A DNA stretch of 10,023 nt. Origin: Nitrospirota bacterium (GTDB taxonomy: Bacteria; Nitrospirota_A; Leptospirillia; Leptospirillales; Leptospirillaceae). A program made the translations under genes and the position numbers. The stretch lies in contig DAIBSV010000014.1 in the NCBI GenBank assembly GCA_027415455.1, positions 9,878 through 19,900 of the forward strand. The letters run 5' to 3'. How positions within the stretch are numbered: position 1 is the first letter of the stretch; each line of letters starts with the position of its first letter. Below are positions 1 to 6,492 of this stretch, one piece after another. The notes beneath the pieces were generated by a model, which saw nothing but the letters and a program-made list of their open reading frames with translations, searched no databases and was not told the DNA's origin.

Positions 1-337
1 CAACGATGGTCGCGTTCTCGAGCTCGGTGGTGTAGTACTTTTCTTCCTTGCCCTGGGGGTTGATCCGGTACCAGTCGAGGGTCACCTTGGTCATCTGCTC
101 CCCGGTGCAGAGGGCCTGGAAGAGCTTCGGAGAGCTCTTGTCGATTTCCTTGGTGATGGTGATGGGATTGTGGACCCGGCGCCCGGTGGGAAGACCGGTC
201 TGGGGATTCTTCGGAAGCTCCACCGAATAGTCGAAGGCCTGAACCTGGATCGTTCCCTCGCGGCCCTTGATGGTGCAGGAGCCGTCGATCTTCCCCTGCT
301 GTTTTCCGTGGATGGTGGCAAAAAGCGGCATCGGCAT
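1..337 (-). CDS. hcp: Hcp / TssD, T6SS inner-tube protein (partial, C-terminus beyond window)
   Basis: Hcp forms hexameric rings that stack into the inner tube of the type VI secretion system; the contracting sheath expels the tube, and Hcp also carries small effectors. The minus strand from 337 reads MPMPLFATIHGKQQGKIDG and continues through features typical of Hcp: a strand ending in VQAFDYSVELP, then GLPTGRRVHNPITITKEIDK, then ALCTGEQMTKVTLDWYR, and TTELENATIV at the window edge. These match the beta-barrel core of the proteobacterial Hcp type. About 112 residues are visible; the family is usually around 160-170, so the last third is missing. The start at 337 is chosen over the second ATG at 331 because AGGA lies six bases upstream of it. 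It follows tssC by 66 bases on the same strand, so it is probably cotranscribed with tssB and tssC. Family identity is very likely; I see no extended C-terminal effector domain, but could not if one existed. Confidence 0.93.
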   Translation of the reverse strand, partial: MPMPLFATIHGKQQGKIDGSCTIKGREGTIQVQAFDYSVELPKNPQTGLPTGRRVHNPITITKEIDKSSPKLFQALCTGEQMTKVTLDWYRINPQGKEEKYYTTELENATIV

Positions 338-378
338 GTCGGATCCTTTCTCGAAAAAATGGTTGGTTCCTGCGTCCC

Positions 379-398
379 GCCGGGGGATCCCCCCCGGC
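379..398 (-). promoter_or_regulatory. GC-rich hairpin in the tssC-hcp spacer
   Basis: A perfect 8-bp inverted repeat (GCCGGGGG at 379-386 with CCCCCGGC at 391-398) surrounds a 4-base loop. It begins only six bases after the tssC stop codon at 404-406. No T-tract follows it in the direction of transcription, so it does not look like a full intrinsic terminator. A stable stem between sheath and tube genes could act as a partial attenuator or as a barrier or processing site that lets hcp mRNA accumulate separately. The stem is seen directly; the role is inference. Confidence 0.55.
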
Positions 399-403
399 AC
401 CCC

Positions 404-1894
404 TTATTTCTTGTCGAGCTTTCCGACGAGGGAAAGCGTGAAGGAGGCCCCCATGTACTTGAAATGGGGGCGCACCTTGAGGGAGACCCGGTACCAGCCG
501 GGATCCCCTTCGACGTCGGAGACCACGATCTCGGCCTGGCGAAGCGGCCTCCGGCTCCGGACCCCGGGGGCGGGGTTGTCCATGTCGGAGACGTACTGCC
601 GGATCCAGTTGTTGAGCTCGGCCTCGAGGTCGCTCCGCTCCTTCCAGGTCCCGATGTTCTCCCGCTGGATGACCTTGATGTAGTGGGCGAGCCGGCTCAT
701 GACGAAGATGTAGGGGAGCTGGGTCCCCAGCTTGTAGTTGAGCTCGGCCTCCTTGCCCTCCTTGGTCTGGCCGAAGAACTTCGGCTTCTGGGCGGAGTTG
801 GCGGAAAAAAAGGCGGCGTTGTCGGAGTTTTTCCGCATGGTGAGGGCCATGAACCCCTGCTCCGCCAGCTCGAACTCCCGCCTCTCCGAAATGAGGATCT
901 CGGTGGGGATCTTGCTCTGGACCTCTCCCATCGCCTCGTAGTTGTAGATCGGGAGATCCTTCACCGCCCCGCCCCCCTGGGGCCCGATGATGTTGGCGTT
1001 CCACCGGTACTGGGAAAAGGAGGCCGACAGGCGCGAGGCGAAGGCGAAGGAGGCGTTCCCCCAGAGGAAGGCCTCGTTCCCGGCGCTGACGTCCTCCTGG
1101 TAGTTGAACTTCTTGGAGGGCACCGTCTGGGAGCCGTACGGCAGACGCAGCATGAAGCGGGGGACGGTGAGCCCCACGAACCGGGCGTCCTCGCTTTCCC
1201 GGAAAGCGTTCCATTTCGTGAACTGGGGCATCTCGTAGATCGAGGCCAGATCCTTGAGATTCGGGAGCTTGGAGAAGTCGTCGACCCCGAAGAACTCCGG
1301 ACCGGCCGAGGCGATGAAGGGGGCGTGGGCCATCGCGGCCACCGCCGCCACGTTCTGGAGGAGCTTGATGTCCTGGGGGCCCGGGTTCATCTCGTAGTTG
1401 GCGACGATCGTCCCGTAGGGCTGGCCGCCGAACTGGCCGAACTCGTTGGTGTAGGCGATCTTGTAGAGTCCGGACTTGGTGATCTCCGGCGCGTCCTCGA
1501 AGTCTTCCCGAAGCTTCTGCTTGCTGACGTTTAAAATCTCGATCTTGTTGTTCTCCCGGAAGTCGGTCTGGTCGACCAGGAACCGGAGGGAGCGCCAGGC
1601 CGACTCCATCTTCTGGAAGTCGGGATGGTGAAGGATGGCATCCACCTGGCGGCAGAGCTTCCTGTCGAGTTCGGCGATCATCTCGTCGACGGTGGCCTGG
1701 GTGACCTTCTCCACCGAGCGCTGGGGTTCGAGGAGCTCGTTGATGAAGGCCTTGACCCCCTGCCGGGTGATGGAATAGGCCTCGTCCCCGGGCTTGAGAC
1801 GGGTCGCCTCGACGAGATCGTCGATCAGGGAATCGCTGAAGGAAGGGGCGGAACTCCCCGGATCTTTGGCGGTTTTCTGCGGATCGTCTGCCAT
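404..1894 (-). CDS. tssC: TssC / VipB, T6SS contractile-sheath large subunit
   Basis: TssC pairs with TssB to build the contractile sheath around the Hcp tube in the cytoplasm; sheath contraction drives the secretion shot and ClpV disassembles the spent sheath. The 496-residue length fits the usual 490-500. The protein has the hallmark stretches of the EvpB/VipB family: FINELLEPQ near residue 50, the VDAILHHPDFQKMESAWRSL helix near residues 83-102, SKSGLYK-like and FGGQPYGTIVANYEM segments in the middle, APFIASAGPEFFG, and a C-terminal half with LPYIFVMSRLAHYIKVIQRE and the final beta strands YRVSLKVRPHFKYMGASFTLSLVGKLDKK-type ending. The ATG at 1894 is supported by a perfect AGGAGG seven bases upstream. 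It lies 43 bases after tssB. Nothing looks broken. Confidence 0.97.
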   Translation of the reverse strand: MADDPQKTAKDPGSSAPSFSDSLIDDLVEATRLKPGDEAYSITRQGVKAFINELLEPQRSVEKVTQATVDEMIAELDRKLCRQVDAILHHPDFQKMESAWRSLRFLVDQTDFRENNKIEILNVSKQKLREDFEDAPEITKSGLYKIAYTNEFGQFGGQPYGTIVANYEMNPGPQDIKLLQNVAAVAAMAHAPFIASAGPEFFGVDDFSKLPNLKDLASIYEMPQFTKWNAFRESEDARFVGLTVPRFMLRLPYGSQTVPSKKFNYQEDVSAGNEAFLWGNASFAFASRLSASFSQYRWNANIIGPQGGGAVKDLPIYNYEAMGEVQSKIPTEILISERREFELAEQGFMALTMRKNSDNAAFFSANSAQKPKFFGQTKEGKEAELNYKLGTQLPYIFVMSRLAHYIKVIQRENIGTWKERSDLEAELNNWIRQYVSDMDNPAPGVRSRRPLRQAEIVVSDVEGDPGWYRVSLKVRPHFKYMGASFTLSLVGKLDKK

Positions 1895-1937
1895 GATACG
1901 GCCTCCTGTCCTCTGGACAAGGTAAAGGGTGGCTCGG

Positions 1938-2438
1938 TCAGGATTCCCGGATTCCGAGTTCGGAGAGGAGCTTTTCCCGGGTCTCGTCGTTCTTGATGAT
2001 CTCCTGGAGCTTCTTGCGGAAGTCCGGAATGTTGCCGAGAGGTCCCTTGAGGGCCTTCAGGGCGTCCCGGAGCGCAATGAGCTCCCGGAGCTCGGGGACC
2101 TGCTCGACGACGGCGTCGGGAGTGAAGTCCTTCATTTCCCGGATCCGGAGCGACACGGTCATGGTCTCGGGCTCCGCCCCCTCCCGGGCCGGCGCGAGAT
2201 GGTTGGGGACGCTCATCTCGAGACCCAGGTTGTGGCTCTCCATCACGCTGTTGAAGTTGTCCTTGTCGACGCCGATGGGCTTGATCTCCTCGAGCTGCCG
2301 GCTGTCCTCCTTCTGGGTGAAGTCTCCGACGACGAGCTGCTTGAAGGGAAGCTCCACATCCTCCTTGGCGTCTCCCGTCGCCGGCCGGTACACGATGTTG
2401 ACGCGCTCCTTCGGCGCGACCGATCCCTGTTCGTCCAT
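1938..2438 (-). CDS. tssB: TssB / VipA, T6SS contractile-sheath small subunit
   Basis: TssB is the small sheath protomer that interlocks with TssC. The 166-residue product starts MDEQGSVAPKERVNIVYRP and shows the family signatures in order: VELPFKQLVVGDFT (about residues 29-42), FNSVMESHNLGLEMSVPN (about 62-79), an RIREMKDFTPDAVVEQVPEL segment (about 98-117), and a C-terminal helix with the LRDALKALKGPLGNIPDFRKKL pattern. Length matches the usual 160-175. The frame stays open upstream to a TTG at 2474, but the ATG at 2438 is preferred: GGGGAGG lies six bases before it and family proteins begin close to this point. It is the first gene of the minus-strand T6SS run and is divergent from the large regulator at 2626, so its promoter should lie in 2439-2625. 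Confidence 0.95.
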   Translation of the reverse strand: MDEQGSVAPKERVNIVYRPATGDAKEDVELPFKQLVVGDFTQKEDSRQLEEIKPIGVDKDNFNSVMESHNLGLEMSVPNHLAPAREGAEPETMTVSLRIREMKDFTPDAVVEQVPELRELIALRDALKALKGPLGNIPDFRKKLQEIIKNDETREKLLSELGIRES

Positions 2439-2486
2439 GGCCTGCCTCCCCGGGACCTCGCGGCCCCCGATCAATGTACAAAAGGT

Positions 2487-2500
2487 TCCCCCGAAGGGGA
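2487..2500 (-). promoter_or_regulatory. UUCG tetraloop hairpin in the tssB leader
   Basis: On the minus strand TCCCC-TTCG-GGGGA forms a 5-bp stem with a UUCG loop closed by a C-G pair, a known extra-stable tetraloop. It lies about 50 bases upstream of the tssB ATG, inside the predicted leader, and is not followed by a clean T-tract (only CCTTTT a few bases on). It could stabilise the 5' end of the operon mRNA. The structure is visible; any function is inferred. Confidence 0.35.
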
Positions 2501-2507
2501 CTCTCCC

Positions 2508-2536
2508 TTTTCATGCGCTGGTAAAGCGAGTATAAT
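2508..2536 (+). promoter_or_regulatory. Candidate sigma70-type promoter for the large regulator
   Basis: A perfect TATAAT at 2531-2536 is preceded at a 17-base spacing by TTTTCA (2508-2513), a four-of-six match to TTGACA. Transcription would begin near 2543 and give a leader of about 83 bases before the ATG at 2626. A perfect -10 hexamer in otherwise GC-rich DNA is unlikely to be chance, but the call rests on consensus matching only. Confidence 0.5.
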
Positions 2537-2561
2537 CAGGAACCGTTAACCTTTCGTTATA
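2529..2561 (-). promoter_or_regulatory. Candidate tssB-side promoter with poor -35, overlapping the opposite promoter
   Basis: On the minus strand TATACT (2534-2529) is a five-of-six match to the -10 consensus and shares four bases with the plus-strand TATAAT. No recognisable -35 hexamer sits 16-18 bases upstream; that position is instead occupied by the AACG-ending heptamers described separately. A good -10 with a poor -35 is what one expects of an activator-dependent promoter. Predicted start is near 2522, giving a leader of about 84 bases to the tssB ATG. This is inference from motifs. Confidence 0.35.
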
Positions 2562-2568
2562 CGTTTTT
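2544..2568 (-). repeat. Short direct heptamer repeats, possible SARP-type operator
   Basis: Read on the minus strand, three heptamers end in AACG: AAAAACG (2568-2562), TATAACG (2561-2555) and GTTAACG (2550-2544). The first two abut; the second and third are separated by the four bases AAAG, an 11-base period. The last ends nine bases before the minus-strand -10 TATACT. SARP-family regulators of Streptomyces typically bind direct heptamers with 11-base periodicity placed about 8 bases upstream of the -10, so the geometry is suggestive. Heptamers this short and AT-rich can arise by chance. Confidence 0.3.
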
Positions 2569-2577
2569 CTCTTTTTA

Positions 2578-2597
2578 CATAAATATTTGTCATAAAT
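2578..2597. repeat. AT-rich direct repeat CATAAAT x2
   Basis: CATAAAT occurs at 2578-2584 and 2591-2597, 13 bases apart, with the palindrome AAATATTT (2581-2588) between. This is the AT-richest stretch of the whole window and lies in the leader of the large regulator. It could be a binding site for a nucleoid protein or autoregulator, or just promoter-associated AT-rich DNA. Confidence 0.3.
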
Positions 2598-2625
2598 TTA
2601 CACTTCGGACTGCCGGGGAACTCCC

Positions 2626-5600
2626 ATGGGACGAAGGACCGATCAGACAAGACCGATTCTTATTCTCAATCTCCTGGGTCCTCCCGAGATCCGTCTCGGG
2701 AACCGCCCTCTTCCCCCCCTTCCCTCCCGGAAGGCCCTGGCCCTTCTCGTCTATCTCTCGACCGAGTCCTCCCGGAGCCACGACCGCCGCTTCCTGGCCT
2801 CCCTTCTCTGGCCCGACTCCTCCGAGGACAAGGCCCTGGCCAGCCTCCGGCAATCCCTGCTGGCTCTCCGCCGGACCCTGGGCGACGACCGTCTCTCCCC
2901 GCCCTTTCTCGAAGCAGGCGCCAGGGCGGTCCGTTTCAACCCGTCCGCCCCCTACCGGCTCGATCTGGCCCTTCTCGCGTCTCGCCCCCACGAATGCCGG
3001 GTTCTCGAGGATCCGGAGGCCTGCGCCCGCTGCGCCCGCCATCTGGCGGAGGCGGCGGAGGCGATCCGGGGCGTCTTTCTAGAGGGATTCGACCTTCCCG
3101 GGTGCGAAGAGTTCGACGGGTGGGTGGAGGGGATGCGGGAGCGGACCCGGACGCTCGCGGTCCGCTCGGTCGAACGGCTGGTCCGATTCTTCGAACGGAC
3201 GGGAAACCTCCGGGAGGCGGTCCGGATCGCCTCCCGGGGTCTCCGGATCGATCCGTACGACGAAGGGGCCCACCGGCGCCTCATGCGGCTTCTGACCGCC
3301 GCCGGGGACCCCCGGGCCGCCGAGCTCCAGTTCGAGGCCTGCCGGAACCTCCTTGTCCGGGACCTGGGCGTTCCCCCGGAGCCGGAGACCCTTGCCCTAC
3401 TCCGGGAAATCCGGGAGAAACGAACCCGGTGGGAAAATCTTCCCGGAGAATCCGACAACTGCCCGGAATGCTGTCCGGCGACGGTCCTCTTCTTCGACGG
3501 ACTTGCGGACATTCCCACGGTCGGGGAGGATCCGGTTCCCCGGAACCTTCGCCGGATCCTGGCGGAGGTTCCGGACTTCATCGCCGACCGGGGTGGCGTC
3601 TCCGTCGCCTCCCACGGAGGAACCCGGCTCGCCTGGTTCGGCCTGGGTCCGGCCCGGGAAGGGGGCGCGCGGCGCGCCGCAAGGACGGCCCTGGAGCTTT
3701 CGGATCTCTTCCGGAACGAAGCCGGGGTCTCCGTCCGGGCCGGGCTTCACTCGGGGACGGTGGTGGCCTCCGGCCGGGCGCTTCCGGCCGCCTCCGGGAG
3801 CGCGGAACGGATCGCCATGGCCCTGTGCATGCAGGCCGGAGCCGGCGATCTCCTGGTTTCGAGAGCCGCCTCCGCCCTTCTCGCCGGCCAGTTCCGGATC
3901 GAAGAGGCGACCGGCCTCCGCCTGCCGGCCGCGGTCGGGGGAGCCTATCGGCTTCTCGGAACGGCCGAAAGCCACACTCCCGGATCTCTTCCGGAGGAGC
4001 CCTCCCCCGTCGGACGCAATGAAGAACTCGAGATCTTCTCCTCCCTGTGGTTTTCGGAGAAAGGAGGGGTCCTCCTTCTCGAGGGGCCTCCGGGAATCGG
4101 CAAGAGCCGGCTGGTCCGGGCCTTTCTGGACCGGGCCCGGGCAAGCCGGAGATCCCGGCCCGAGGCCCTCCCGCTCCAGATCCGGAGACTGGAATGCCTC
4201 CCCCAGTATAGCGACAGCCCGTTTTACCCCGTGGTCCGGTTCCTGCGGAATCTGATCGACCTTCCGGCCGGAGAGGATCCGGAGCTTTCCCGGAAAAAGA
4301 TCCAGGACTACGTCCACTCGGTAGGCCTTCCCGCTCCCCGGAAAACGGCCGCCCTTTTGTGCGACCTTCTGGGCCTCCCCTCCCGGGAGGCGGGGGGGAA
4401 TGTGCCAACCGGCATCGACCGGAGAACGGCCTTCGAGACGCTCTTTCTCTCCATCCTCCGGATCCGGAGCCGGAACCGCGTTCTCCTGGTGATCGAGGAC
4501 CTCCACTGGGCCGACGACTCGACCCGTCAGATCCTCCGGAAGGTCCTCGAGGATCCCCTCATCGCCCGCCGGATCCTGACCGTCCTGACCGTCCGGAGCG
4601 GAGAGGCCCCTCCCTGGCTCGAGGGGCTCGAGGGGGTCAGAAAACGCCCCATCGGCCCCCTCACCTCCGCGGAGAGCCGTTCCCTCGTCCGCCTTTTCGT
4701 CGGGGACCGCCCTCTCGAGCCCGACCAGGAAGAGGAAATCGTCCGGACGGCGGGAGGCGTTCCCCTCTTTCTCGAGGTCCTGACCCGTCGCCTCCTCGAG
4801 AGCCCGGGGGAGGGGGGAGGCCTTTCGGGCGGGGCCCATCTGCCCCAGACCCTGACCGAACTCCTGTCGGCGCGTCTGGCCCTCGATCCGGAGGACCGCG
4901 CCCTGATCCAGCGGGCGGCCCTCATCGGCCGGGAGATCCCGCTCGATCTCTTTCGGGCCGTCGCTCCGGTCCCTTCCGATGCGATCGACCGATTTCTCGA
5001 AAGAGCCGAACGGAGAGGCCTGATCGTCAGAAAAACCGATTCCGCCGACGAATGCTACGAGTTCACCCACGCCCTCCTTCAGGAGGCGGCCGTCTGTTCC
5101 ATCGTTCCGGAGGAGCGGCCCGCGATCCACCGGATCCTCGCCGAAACCCTCGCCGCCCGCTTTCCGGAGGTCGCCCGCACCACGCCCGCCCTTCTGGGTC
5201 TCCACTACGAGGAGGGAGCCCTCCCGGAAAAGGCCGCCGAGTGGTACGAAGAGGCCTCCCGTCAGGCCTTTCAGAAGGGATCCTTCCAGGAGGCGAAGCG
5301 CCTCGTCGAGGCGGCCCTCAGGAACCTTCGCGCCGTTTCCGCCGGGACTTCCGCGGACCGGGAAGGGCGCCTCCTGCTGCTTCTGGGCCAGATCATGAGC
5401 GAAATCAAGGGGCTGGGGAACCCCGAGGTCCGGACGATCTTCCTGGAGGCCCGGAGCCACTACCGGCCAAAATCCTCCTCTTCGGAAGCCTTCCTGGCCA
5501 AATACGCCCAGTTCCGGTCTCATCTGGCGCGGGCCGAGCTCTCGGACGCCGCCGCCCTGTCCCTTGCCCTCGAAAAAACGGCCGCCCGGATCCGAAGCCT

Positions 5601-6399
5601 TCCGTACCGCTCCATTGCCCGTTATGCCAGGGGAACCCTCGCCTTCTGGACGGGAGAGTTCGAAACGTCCCGGGAGAGCCTGGCAGACCTGGGAGTAACT
5701 CCCCGGGACAACATCACGTCCCTTTGCCGGGAGAACCTCGAATGCTGCCGGAAGGGAGCGGCCTGGCGGTCCTGGGGCCTCTGGTTCATGGGACGAAAGG
5801 GGGAGTCCCGGGAGGAGCTTTCCAGGATCCTGGAGTGGGTCCGGGATAAAAACACCCCCCACCGGGGATTTCTCCTGACCTTCGCCTGCAATCTGTACCG
5901 GTACATGGGGGAGGTGGATGGGGTTCTGGAACAGGTCGACGCCATCCTCGCCTCGGCCTCGCGCGACCGGACCATCGCCTGGGTCCCCACCGGCCGGGCC
6001 TTCCGGGGGTGGGCGCTGGCCCGGAAGGGAAAACCCGGGGGAATCTCCCTGATCCTCGAAAGCCTCCCGATGTGGCGCTCCGTCCACCGCGTCGCGGAAA
6101 ACGTTCTCCTTTCCCTTCTCTCGGAAGCCTATCTGCTTCACGGGGACACGCGGCGAAGCCGGGGGGTGGCCGAAGGGGCGCTCCGATTTTCCGGACGGAC
6201 GGGGACCCGCTTCTACGACGCCGAACTCTGGCGGATCCGGGGGGAATGCGCCCTCAGGGAAAAGGAGCCCCTCCGGGCCGGAAAGGATTTCGAAAGGGCC
6301 CGGAAGATCGCCCGGAAACAGGGAGCCCGCGCCATCGAGGAACGGGCGGAGGAGGCTCTTGTGAGGCTGGGCCTCCTGGAGGACCTTCCGGCCCGCTGA
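2626..6399 (+). CDS. Large BTAD - cyclase-like - STAND ATPase - TPR transcriptional regulator
   Basis: A 1257-residue cytoplasmic regulator. Residues about 10-100 form an OmpR/AfsR-like winged-helix region (LNLLGPPEIRLGNRPLP; SLLWPDSSEDKALASLRQSL). Residues about 105-265 form the BTAD helical domain (FLEGFDLPGCEEFDGWVEGM; AVRIASRGLRIDPYDEGAHR; VRDLGVPPEPET). Residues about 283-446 resemble a class III nucleotidyl cyclase (TVLFFDGLADIPT, VRAGLHSGTVVASG, GDLLVSRAA). It looks inactive: the second metal Asp of the GDG motif is replaced by HGG, and the Asn/Arg pair of the usual VNLAAR is missing. Residues 487-494 are a Walker A (GPPGIGKS), and VIEDLHWADD at 622-631 is a Walker B as in STAND/AAA regulators, followed by GGVPLFLEVL and YEFTHALLQEAA. 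Residues about 830-1250 are TPR-like helices. GGGGA six bases before the ATG supports the start. It is divergent from tssB, suggesting T6SS control; the ligand and targets are unknown. Confidence 0.9.
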   Translation: MGRRTDQTRPILILNLLGPPEIRLGNRPLPPLPSRKALALLVYLSTESSRSHDRRFLASLLWPDSSEDKALASLRQSLLALRRTLGDDRLSPPFLEAGARAVRFNPSAPYRLDLALLASRPHECRVLEDPEACARCARHLAEAAEAIRGVFLEGFDLPGCEEFDGWVEGMRERTRTLAVRSVERLVRFFERTGNLREAVRIASRGLRIDPYDEGAHRRLMRLLTAAGDPRAAELQFEACRNLLVRDLGVPPEPETLALLREIREKRTRWENLPGESDNCPECCPATVLFFDGLADIPTVGEDPVPRNLRRILAEVPDFIADRGGVSVASHGGTRLAWFGLGPAREGGARRAARTALELSDLFRNEAGVSVRAGLHSGTVVASGRALPAASGSAERIAMALCMQAGAGDLLVSRAASALLAGQFRIEEATGLRLPAAVGGAYRLLGTAESHTPGSLPEEPSPVGRNEELEIFSSLWFSEKGGVLLLEGPPGIGKSRLVRAFLDRARASRRSRPEALPLQIRRLECLPQYSDSPFYPVVRFLRNLIDLPAGEDPELSRKKIQDYVHSVGLPAPRKTAALLCDLLGLPSREAGGNVPTGIDRRTAFETLFLSILRIRSRNRVLLVIEDLHWADDSTRQILRKVLEDPLIARRILTVLTVRSGEAPPWLEGLEGVRKRPIGPLTSAESRSLVRLFVGDRPLEPDQEEEIVRTAGGVPLFLEVLTRRLLESPGEGGGLSGGAHLPQTLTELLSARLALDPEDRALIQRAALIGREIPLDLFRAVAPVPSDAIDRFLERAERRGLIVRKTDSADECYEFTHALLQEAAVCSIVPEERPAIHRILAETLAARFPEVARTTPALLGLHYEEGALPEKAAEWYEEASRQAFQKGSFQEAKRLVEAALRNLRAVSAGTSADREGRLLLLLGQIMSEIKGLGNPEVRTIFLEARSHYRPKSSSSEAFLAKYAQFRSHLARAELSDAAALSLALEKTAARIRSLPYRSIARYARGTLAFWTGEFETSRESLADLGVTPRDNITSLCRENLECCRKGAAWRSWGLWFMGRKGESREELSRILEWVRDKNTPHRGFLLTFACNLYRYMGEVDGVLEQVDAILASASRDRTIAWVPTGRAFRGWALARKGKPGGISLILESLPMWRSVHRVAENVLLSLLSEAYLLHGDTRRSRGVAEGALRFSGRTGTRFYDAELWRIRGECALREKEPLRAGKDFERARKIARKQGARAIEERAEEALVRLGLLEDLPAR

Positions 6400-6409
6400 A
6401 GGTTTTTTT
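6383..6409 (+). terminator. Intrinsic terminator overlapping the regulator stop codon
   Basis: ACCTTC (6383-6388) pairs with GAAGGT (6398-6403) around a 9-base loop and runs straight into seven T residues (6403-6409). The TGA stop (6397-6399) lies in the loop and right arm, so the hairpin is shared by the last codons. The 6-bp stem is short, but the T-tract is clean. It would separate the regulator from the downstream genes. Confidence 0.6.
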
Positions 6410-6427
6410 CCGGACGCATACCCCCCA

Positions 6428-6471
6428 AAATCCATTCCTCCCGGGGAGGGGCCACCCCCTGAGTTGGATTT
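6428..6471. repeat. Inverted repeat enclosing GC-rich hairpins
   Basis: AAATCCA (6428-6434) and TGGATTT (6465-6471) are exact inverted copies. Between them lie two alternative small stems, CCTCC/GGAGG (6437-6441 with 6445-6449) and GGGG/CCCC (6448-6451 with 6455-6458), which share bases and cannot both form. It follows the terminator by about 20 bases. It could be a secondary termination or mRNA-stability structure. Confidence 0.35.
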
Positions 6472-6492
6472 CCGGAGCCGGGGTCATAGAAT
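6464..6492 (+). promoter_or_regulatory. Weak sigma70-like element upstream of the small-gene module
   Basis: TTGGAT (6464-6469) and TAGAAT (6487-6492) are separated by 17 bases; the -10 matches five of six and the -35 three of six. It is the best promoter-like match I noticed between the terminator and the gene at 6847, but would give a leader of nearly 350 bases. Confidence 0.22.

Noticed and set aside
170..1534. 454-codon plus-strand open frame opposite tssC
   Set aside because: It is antisense to a clear TssC gene. Its product is Gly/Val/Leu/Asp-rich without motifs, typical of the complement of GC-rich codons.
2474..2474. Upstream TTG as the tssB start
   Set aside because: It would add 12 residues not typical of the family and lacks the GGGGAGG found before the ATG at 2438.
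2439..2625. Sigma54 (-24/-12) promoter for the T6SS operon
   Set aside because: I looked for a GG-N10-GC core with a TTGC-type -12 because T6SS genes are often sigma54-dependent; no convincing match on the minus strand.
2994..4022. 342-codon plus-strand frame within the regulator gene (and the 4359-5849 frame)
   Set aside because: Both are shifted frames of the regulator; products are almost only Gly, Arg, Pro and Ser.
3397..6435. 1012-codon minus-strand open frame opposite the large regulator
   Set aside because: Striking length, but the product is a Gly/Pro/Arg/Glu-rich sequence with no domain, while the plus strand encodes Walker A and B, BTAD and TPR features in order. High GC third positions keep the complement free of stops.
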